The notes under the pieces: model-generated
Told to the model about the DNA's origin: nothing
Seen by the model: the letters and a program-made list of their open reading frames with translations, nothing else
Database searches by the model: none
In this document: positions 55,331 through 64,000 of the stretch, piece after piece
Layout: each line of letters begins with the position of its first letter
How positions within the stretch are numbered: the first letter of the stretch is position 1
Source of the DNA: Beta vulgaris subsp. vulgaris
Lineage: Eukaryota; Streptophyta; Magnoliopsida; Caryophyllales; Amaranthaceae
NCBI RefSeq assembly: GCF_026745355.1
Contig: NC_079207.1
Span: 34,148,514 to 34,212,513, forward strand
Reading direction: 5' to 3'
Length of the DNA stretch: 64,000 bases
Made by a program: the position numbers and the translations under genes

Positions 55331-58300
55331 ACTATTTTGGCCTTTTCGCTCCCAAATCGTACTTATCGAGTATTTAACCCCAAATTTCTCTTTGAACATG
55401 ATTATATGAGATAATATAACTAGTATGTAGATTTTAGGCTTTAATTTGTTGTTGGTTGCATTTCGGGAACGAAAAGGCCATTTGGCCTATTTTGGCCTTT
55501 TCGCTCCCAAATGTACTTATCGAAGTGATTTAACCCCAAATTTCTTTGAACATGATTATATGAGATATATAACTAGTATGTAGATTTTAGGCTTTAATTT
55601 GTTGTTGGTTGCATTTCGGGAACGAAAAGGCCATTTCCGGCCTATTTTGGCCTTTTCGCTCCCAAATGTACTTATCAATGATTTAACCCAAATTTTCTTT
55701 GAACATGATTATATGAGATAATATAACTAGTATGTAGATTTTAGGCTTTAATTTGTTGTTGGTTGCATTTCGGGAACGAAAAGGCCATTTCCGGCCTATT
55801 TTGGCCTTTTCGCTCCCAAAATGTACTTATCAAGTGATTTAACCCCAAATTTTCTTTGAACATGATTATATGAGGAATAATATAACTAATATGTAGATTT
55901 TAGGCTTTAATTTGTTGTTGGTTGCATTTCGGGAACGAAAAGGCTTTTCGGCCTATTTTGGCCTTTTCGCTCCCAATATGTACTTATCAAGTCTTTTAAC
56001 TCCAAATTTTCCTTGAACATGATTATATGAGGAATAATATAACTAGTATGTAGATTTTTAGGCTTTCATTTGTTGTTGGTTGCATTTCGGGAACGAAAAG
56101 GCACATTTCCGGCCTATTTTGGCCTTTTCGCTCCCAAAATGTACTTATCAATGATTTAACCCCAAATTTCTTTGAACATGATTATATGAGGATAATATAA
56201 CTAGTATGTAGATTTTAGGCTTTAATTTGTTGTTGGTTGCATTTCGGGAACGAAAAGGCCATTTCCGGCCTATTTTGGCCTTTTCTTCTCCCAAAATGTA
56301 CTTATCAAGTGATTTAACCCCAAATTTCTTTGAACATGATTATATATGAGATAATATAACTAGTATGTAGATTTTAGGCTTAATTTGTTGTTGGTTGCAT
56401 TTCGGGAACGAAAAGGCCATTTCGGCTTTATTTGGCCTTTTCGCTCCCAAATGTACTTATCGAGTGATTTAACCCCAAATTTCTTTGAACATGATTATAT
56501 GAGATAATATAACTAGTATGTAGATTCTTAGGCTTTAATTTGTTGTTGGTTGCATTTCGGGAACGAAAAGGCCATTTCGGCCTATTTTGGCCTTTTCGCT
56601 CCCAAATGTACTTATCAAGTGATTTAACCCCAAATTTTCTTTGAACATGATTATATGAGGATAATAAACTAGTATGTAGATTTTAGGCTTTAATTTGTTG
56701 TTGGTTGCATTTCGGGAACGAAAAGGCCATTTCCGGCCTATTTTGGCCTTTTCGCTCCCAAAATGTACTTATCAAGTGATTTAACCCCAAATTTTCTTTG
56801 AACATGATTATATGGGATAGTATAACTAGTATGTAGATTTTAGGCTTTAATTTGTTGTTGGTTGCATTTCGGGAACGAAAAGGCCATTTCCGGCCTATTT
56901 TGGCCTTTTCGCTCCAAAATGTACTTATCAAGTATTTAACCCCAAATTTTCTTTGAACATGATTATATGAGATAATATAACTATATGTAGATTTCTTAGC
57001 TTAATTTGTTGTTGGTTGCATTTCGGGAACGAAATGCCATTTCCCGCCTATTTTGGCCTTTTCGCTCCCAAAATGTACTTATCAAGTCATTTAATCCCAA
57101 ATTTTCTTTGAACATGATTATATGAGGCATAATATAACTAGTATGTAGATTCTTAGGCTTTTATTTGTTGTTGGTTGCATTTCGGGAACGAAAAGGCCAT
57201 TTCCGGCCTATTTTGGCCTTTTCGCTCCCAAAATGCACTTATCAAGTCATTTAACCCAAATTTTCTTTGAACATGATTATATGAGGATAATATAACTAGT
57301 ATGTAGATTCTTAGGCTTTCATTTGTTGTTGGTTCATTTCGGGAACGAAAAGGCCATTTCCGGCCTATTTTGGCCTTTTCGCTCCCAAAATGTACTTATC
57401 AAGTCATTTAACCCAAATTTTCTTTGAACATGATTATATGAGGCATAATATAACTAGTATGTAGATTCTTAGGCTTCATTTGTTGTTGGTTCATTTCGGG
57501 AACGAAAAGGCCATTTCCGGCCTATTTTGGCCTTTTCGCTCCCAAAATGTACTTATCAAGTCATTTAACCCAAATTTTCTTTGAACATGATTATATGAGG
57601 CATAATATAACTAGTATGTAGATTCTTAGGTTTCATTTGTTGTTGGTTGCATTTCGGGAACGAAAAGGCCATTTCCGGCCTATTTTGGCCTTTTCGCTCC
57701 CAAAATGTACTTATCAAGTCATTTAACCCCAAATTTTTTTGAACATGATTATATGAGGCATAATATAACTAGTATGTAGATTCTTAGGCTTTCATTTGTT
57801 GCTGGTTACATTTCGGGAACGAAAAGGCCATTTCCGGCCTATTTTGGCCTTTTCGCTCCCAAAATGTACTTATCAAGTCATTTAACCCCAAATTTTCTTT
57901 GAACATCATTATATGAGGCATAATATAACTAGTGTGTATATTCTTAAGCTTTAATTTTGTTGTTGGTTGCATTTCGGGAACGAAAAGGCCATTTCCGGCC
58001 TATTTTGGCCTTTTCGCTCCCAAAATGTACTTATCAAGTCATTTAACCCAAATTTTCTTTGAACATGATTATATGAGGCATAATATAACTAGTATGTTGA
58101 TTCTTAGGCTTTCATTTGTTGTTGGTTGCATTTCGGGAACGAAAAGGATTTCCGGCCTATTTTGGCCTTTTCGCTCCCAAAATGTACTTATCGAGTCATT
58201 TAACCCCAAATTCCTTTGAACATCATTATATGAGGCATAATATAACTAGTATGTAGTTTTTTAGTCTTTCATTTGTTGTTGGTTGCATTTCGGGAACGAA

Positions 58301-61300
58301 AAGGCCATTTCCGGCCTATTTTGGCCTTTTCGCTCCCAAAATGTACTTATCAAGATTTAACCCCAAATTTCTTTGAACATGATTATATGAGGCATAATAT
58401 AACTAGTATGTAGATTCTTAGGCTTTCATTTGTTGTTGGTTGCATTTCGGGAACGAAAAGGCCATTTCCGGCCTATTTTGGCCTTTTCGCTCCCAAAATG
58501 TACTTATCAAGTCATTTAACCCCAAATTTTCTTTGAACATGATTATATGAGGCATTATAACTAGTATGTAGATTTTAGGCTTTCATTTGTTGTTGGTTGC
58601 ATTTCGGGAACGAAAACCATTTCCGGCCTATTTTGGCCTTTTCGCTCCAAAATGTACTTATCAAGTCATTTAACCCCAAATTTCTTGAACATGATTATAT
58701 GAGGCATAATATAACTAGTATGTAGATTCTTAAGCTTATTGTTGTTGGTTGCATTTCGGGAACAAAAATGCCATTTCCGGCCTATTTTGGCCTTTTCGCT
58801 CCCAATATGTACTTATCAAGTCATTTAACTCCAAATTTTCTTTGAACATGATTATATGAGGCATATATAACTAGTATGTAGATTCTTAGGCTTTATTTGT
58901 TGTTGGTTGCATTTCGGGAACGAAAAGGCCATTTCCGGCCTATTTTGGCCTTTTCGCTCCCAAAAGTACTTATCAAGTCATTTAACCCAAATTTTCTTTG
59001 AACATGATTATATGAGGCATAATATAACTAGTATGTAGATTCTTAGGCTTTCATTTGTTGTTGGTTCATTTCGGGAACGAAAAGGCCATTTCCGGCCTAT
59101 TTTGGCCTTTTCGCTCCCAAAATGTACTTATCAAGTCATTTAACCCAAATTTTCTTTGAACATGATTATATGAGGCATAATATAACTAGTTTGTAGATTC
59201 TTAGGCTTTCATTTGTTGTTGGTTATATTTCGGGAACGAAAAGGTCATTTCCGGCCTATTTTGGCCTTTTCGCTCCCAAAATGTACTTATCAAGTCATTT
59301 AACCCCATATTTTCTTTGAACATGATTATATGAGGCATAATATAATAGTATGTAGATTCTTAGGCTTTCATTTGTTGTTGGTTATTTCGGGAACGAAAAG
59401 GCCATTTCCGGCCTATTTTGGCCTTTTCGCTCCCAAAATGTACTTATCAAGTCATTTAACCCCAAATTTTCTTTGAACATGATTATATGAGGCATAATAT
59501 AACTAGTATGTAGATTCTTAGGCTTTCATTTGTTGTTGGTTACATTTCGGGAACGAAAAGGCCATTTCCGGCCTATTTTGGCCTTTTCGCTCCCAAAATG
59601 TACTTATCAAGTCATTTAACACCAAATTTTCTTTGAACATCATTATATGAGGTGTAATATAACTAGTATGTAGATTCTTAGGCTTTTATTTGTTGTTGGT
59701 TGCATTTCGGGAACGAAAAGGCCATTTCCGGCCTATTTTGGCCTTTTCGCTCCCAAAATGTACTTATCGAGTCATTTAACCCAAATTCCTTTGAACATCA
59801 TTATATGAGGCATAATATAACTATTTGTAGTTCTTAGGCTTTCATTTGTTGTTGGTTGCATTTCGGAACGAAAAGGCATTTCCGACCTATTTTGGCCTTT
59901 TCGCTCCCAAAATGTACTTATCAAGTCATTTAACTCCAAATTTTTTGAACATGATTATATGAGGCATAATATAACTAGTATGTAGATTCTTAGGCTTTCA
60001 TTTGTTGTTGGTTGCATTTCGGGAAGAAAAGGCCATTTCCGGCCTATTTTGGCCTTTTCGCTCCCAAAATGTACTTATCAAGTCATTTAACCCCAAATTT
60101 TCTTTGAACATGATTATATGAGGCATAATATAACTAGTATGTAGATTCTTAGGCTTTCATTTGTTGTTGGTTACATTTCGGGCGAAAAGGCCATTTCCGG
60201 CCTATTTTGGCCTTTTCGCTCCCAAAATGTACTTATCAAGTCATTTAACCCAAATTTTCTTTGAACATGATTATATGAGGCATAATATAACTAGATGTAG
60301 ATTCTTAGGCTTCATTTGTTGTTGGTTGCATTTCGGGAACGAAAAGCCATTTCGGCCTATTTTGGCCTTTTCGCTCCCAAATGTACTTATCAAGTCATTT
60401 AACCCAAATTTTCTTTGAACATGATTATATGAGGCATAATAACTAGTATGTAGATTCTTAAGCTAAAATTTGTTGTTGGTTGCATTTCGGGAACAAAATG
60501 CCATTTTCGGCCTATTTTGGCCTTTTCGCTCCCAATATGTACTTATCAAGTCATTTAACTCCAAATTTTCTTTGAACATGATTATATGAGGCATAATATA
60601 ACTAGTATGTAGATTCTTAGGCTTTCATTTGTTGTTGGTTGCATTTCGGGAACGAAAAGGCCATTTCCGGCCTATTTTGGCCTTTTCGCTCCCAAAATGT
60701 ACTTATCAAGTCATTTAACCCAAATTTTCTTTGAACATGATTATATGAGGCATAATATAACTAGTATGTAGATTCTTAGGCTTTCATTTGTTGTTGGTTG
60801 CATTTCGGGAACGAAAAGGCCATTTCCGGCCTATTTTGGCCTTTTCGCTCCCAAAATGTACTTATCAAGTCATTTAACCCAAATTTTCTTTGAACATGAT
60901 TATATGAGGCATAATATAACTAGTATGTAGATTCTTAGGCTTTCATTTGTTGTTGGTTGCATTTCGGGAACGAAAAGGCCATTTCCGGCCTATTTTGGCC
61001 TTTTCGCTCCCAAAATGTACTTATCAAGTCATTTAACCCCAAATTTTCTTTGAACATCATTATATGAGGCATAATATAACTAGTATGTAGTTTCTTAGGC
61101 TTTCATTTGTTGTTGGTTGCATTTCGGGAACGAAAAGGCCATTTCCGGCCTATTTTGGCCTTTTCGCTCCCAAAATGTACTTATCAAGTCATTTAACCCC
61201 AAATTTTCTTTGAACATATTATATGAGGCATAATATAACTAGTATGTAGATTCTTAGGCTTTCATTTGTTGTTGGTTGCATTTCGGGAACAAAACACCCA

Positions 61301-64000
61301 TTTCCGGCCTATTTTGGCCTTTTCGCTCCCAAAATGTTCTTATCAAGTCATTTAACCCCAAATTTTCTTTGAACATATTATATGAGGCATAATATAACAT
61401 ATGTAGATTCTTAGGCTTTCATTTGTTGTTGGTTGCATTTCGGGAACGAAAAGGCCATTTCCGGCCTATTTTGGCCTTTTCGCTCCCAAAATGTACTTAT
61501 CAGTCATTTAACCCCAAATTTTCTTTGAACATATTATATGAGGCATAATATAACTAGTATGTAGATTCTTAGGTTCATTTGTTGTTGGTTCATTTCGGGA
61601 ACGAAAAGCCATTTCCGGCCTATTTTGGCCTTTTCGCTCCCAAAATGTACTTATCAAGTCATTTAACCCCAAATTTTCTTTGAGCATGATTTATATGAGG
61701 CATAATATAACTAGTATGTAGATTCTTAGGCTTTCATTTGTTGTTGGTTGCATTTCGGGAACGAAAAGGCCATTTCCGGCCTATTTTGGCCTTTTCGCTC
61801 CCAAAATGTACTTATCAAGTCATTTAACCCCAAATTTTCTTTGAACATATTATATGAGGCATATATAACTAGTATGTAGATTCTTAGGTTTCATTTGTTG
61901 TTGGTTGCATTTCGGGAACGAAAAGGCCATTTCCGGCCTATTTTGGCCTTTTCGCTCCCAAAATGTACTTATCAAGTCATTTAACCCCAAATTTTCTTTG
62001 AACATGATTATATGAGGCATAATATAACTAGTATGTAGATTCTTAGGCTTAATTGTTGTTGGTTGCATTTCGGGAACGAAAAGCCATTTCCGGCCTATTT
62101 TGGCCTTTTCGCTCCCAAAATGTACTTATCAAGTCATTTAACCCCAAATTTTCTTTGAACATGATTATATGAGGCATAATATAACTAGTATGTAGATTCT
62201 TAGGCTTTCATTTGTTGTTGGTTGCATTTCGGGAACGAAAAGGCCATTTCCGGCCTATTTTGGCCTTTTCGCTCCCAAAATGTACTTATCAAGTCATTTA
62301 ACCCAAATTTTCTTTGAACATGATTATATGAGGCATAATATAACTAGTATGTAGATTCTTAGGCTTTCATTTGTTGTTGGTTGCATTTCGGAAATAAAAA
62401 GGCCATTTCCGGCCTATTTTCCCCTTTTCGCTCCCAAAATGTACTTATCGAGTCATTTAACCCCAAATTCCTTTGAACATCATTATATAAGGCATAATAT
62501 AACTAGTATGTAGTTCTTAGGCTTCATTTGTTGTTGGTTGCATTTCGGGAACGAAAAGGCCATTTCCGGCCTATTTTGGCCTTTTCGCTCCCAAAATGTA
62601 CTTATCAAGTCATTTAACCCCAAATTTTCTTTGAACATATTATATGAGGCATAATATAACTATATGTAGATTCTTAGGCTTTCATTTGTTGTTGGTTGCA
62701 TTTCGGGAACGAAAAGGCCATTTCCGGCCTATTTTGGCCTTTTCGCTCCCAAAATGTACTTATCGAGTCATTTAACCCCAAATTCCTTTGAACATCATAT
62801 ATGAGGCATAATATAACTAGTATGTAGTTTCTTAGGCATTCATTTGTTGTTGGTTGCATTTCGGGAACAAAAATGCCATTTTCGGCCTATTTTGGCCTTT
62901 TCGCTCCCAATATGTACTTATCAAGTCTTTTAACTCCAAATTTTCCTTGAACATGATTATATGACATAATATAACTAGTTGTAATTCTTAGGCTTTATTG
63001 TTGTTGTTGCATTTCGGGAACGAAAAGGCCATTTCCGGCCTATTTTGGCCTTTTCGCTCCCAAAATGTACTTATCAAGTCATTTAACCCCAAATTTTCTT
63101 TGAACATGATTATATGAGGCATAATATAACTAGTATGTAGATTCTTAGGCTTTCATTTGTTGTGTTCATTTCCGTAACGAAAAGGCCATTTCCGGCCTAT
63201 TTTGGCCTTTTCGCTCCCAAAATGTACTTATCAAGTCATTTAACCCCAAATTTTCTTTGAACATGATTATATGAGGCATAATATAACTAGTATGTAGATT
63301 CTTAGGCTTTCATTTGTTGTTGGTTGCATTTCGGGAACGAAAAGGCCATTTCCGGCCTATTTTGGCCTTTTCGCTCCAAAATGTACTTATCAAGTCATTT
63401 AACCCCAAATTTTCTTTGAACATGATTATATGAGGCATAATATAACTAGTATGTAGATTCTTAGGCTTTATTTGTTGTTGGTTGCATTTCGGGAAAAAAG
63501 CCATTTCCGGCCTATTTTGGCCTTTTCGCTCCAAAATGTACTTATCAAGTCATTTAACCCAAATTTTTTGAACATGATTATATGAGGCATAATATAACTA
63601 GTATGTAGATTCTTAGGCTTTCATTTGTTGTTGGTTGCATTTCGGGAACGAAAAGGCCATTTCGGCCTATTTTGGCCTTTTCGCTCCCAAAATGTACTTA
63701 TCAAGTCATTTAACCCAAATTTTCTTTGAACATGATTATATGAGGCATAATATAACTAGTATGTAGATTCTTAGGCTTTCATTTGTTGTTGGTTGCATTT
63801 CGGGAACGAAAAGGCCATTTCCGGCCTATTTTGGCCTTTTCGCTCCCAAAATGTACTTATCAAGTCATTTAATCCAAATTTTCCTTGAACATGATTAAAT
63901 GAGGCATAATATAACTAGTATGTAGATTCTTAGGCTGTCATTTGTTGTTGGTTGCATTTCGGGAACGAAAATGCCATTTTCGGCTTATTTTGGCCTTTTC
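55331..64000. repeat. Satellite-like tandem array, monomer about 160 bp, about 54 copies
   Basis: The block with TTTTCGCTCCCAAAATGTAC recurs at spacings of 159-161 bp to the window end (for example 60683, 60842, 61001 and 61161). Each monomer has GAACGAAAAGGCC, then GGCCTATTTTGGCC, then GGCCTTTTCGCTC, so nearly perfect 13-bp arms can form a hairpin. Monomers before about 57050 mostly read GTGATTTAA and GGCTTTAATTTG. Later ones read GTCATTTAA, GAGGCATAATAT and GGCTTTCATTTG. Frames read through it are artefacts of the repeat. The right end is not in the window. Confidence 0.97.

Larger units (their letters stand above)
49661..64000 (+). mobile_element. CACTA (En/Spm) DNA transposon, left end, transposase gene and internal tandem array; right end outside the window
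   Basis: It starts CACTAGGGGAAAAAAAAAGG after CAA (possible 3-bp target). Inverted subterminal repeats are followed by a leader, a TNP2-type transposase gene (51037 to about 55290) and a long 160-bp array. Whether the array is inside the element or begins after a truncation cannot be decided without the right end. The coding part is broken. Confidence 0.85.

Noticed and set aside
56683..63534. Several open frames in the array reading FWERKGQNRPEMAF-type peptides
   Set aside because: They are the same monomer read in rotating frames (160 is not a multiple of three) and have no start or regulatory context.
55331..64000. CRISPR-like regular repeats
   Set aside because: Whole monomers are repeated with no unique spacers and the context is a plant transposon, so this is a satellite array.
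1..64000. tRNA, rRNA or other structural RNA genes
   Set aside because: No tRNA-like A and B boxes in order, and no rRNA blocks, were recognised by eye. The tRNA-like matches are only primer binding sites.

Overview
This window is plant nuclear DNA made almost entirely of nested transposable elements, with one recognisable host gene. The DUF4283-type LINE proteins, the chromodomain Gypsy, the Tork- and Ale-like Copia elements, the Stowaway MITEs, the CACTA element and the LRK10-type receptor kinase all point to a flowering plant. The LINE ORF1 style is reminiscent of Caryophyllales such as the spinach/quinoa group, but that is a weak inference from memory. A run of N (52410-53407) is an assembly gap. 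Many frame breaks, some at homopolymers, suggest either old elements or unpolished long-read sequence.

Layout. 1-16410: a LINE (LINE A, + strand, its 5' end outside the window) split by a complete chromodomain Gypsy element on the minus strand (3783-15639, 5-bp target duplication GTACT). The left LTR of that Gypsy carries a 382-bp MITE that is absent from the right LTR. The Gypsy has an extra reading frame ahead of gag whose first residues resemble the histone H3 tail. 16411-18599: MITEs, a CACTA-like right end and minisatellites.

18600-47235: one minus-strand receptor-like kinase gene of the LRK10L/WAK-associated type. Exon 1 (46488-47235) encodes the signal peptide and the extracellular domain. 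Exon 2 (18600-19723) encodes the membrane span and the kinase. They are joined by phase-compatible GT..AG sites across an intron of about 26.8 kb. The intron holds LINE B (19795-24729), a CACTA-like fragment, a LINE remnant split by a hAT-type MITE, an Ale-type Copia tail, Copia A (+), a 0.92-kb tandem duplication, Copia B (-) and LINE C (39275-44975). The kinase exon has one in-frame stop (codon 411), so the gene is a pseudogene unless that base is an error.

47236-49660: promoter side of the kinase gene, AT-rich repeats, nested Stowaway MITEs and an RNase H remnant. 49661 to the window end: a CACTA (En/Spm) element with inverted subterminal repeats and a broken TNP2-type transposase gene (51037 to about 55290). 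This is followed directly by an array of about 54 monomers of about 160 bp, which runs out of the window.

Most notable: LINE C carries an uninterrupted 510-residue, strongly hydrophobic ORF1 that overlaps ORF2 by ATGA, unlike the usual nucleic-acid-binding LINE ORF1. Also notable are the H3-tail-like extra ORF in the Gypsy, the satellite array abutting the CACTA transposase, and the kinase gene stretched by its transposon-filled intron.
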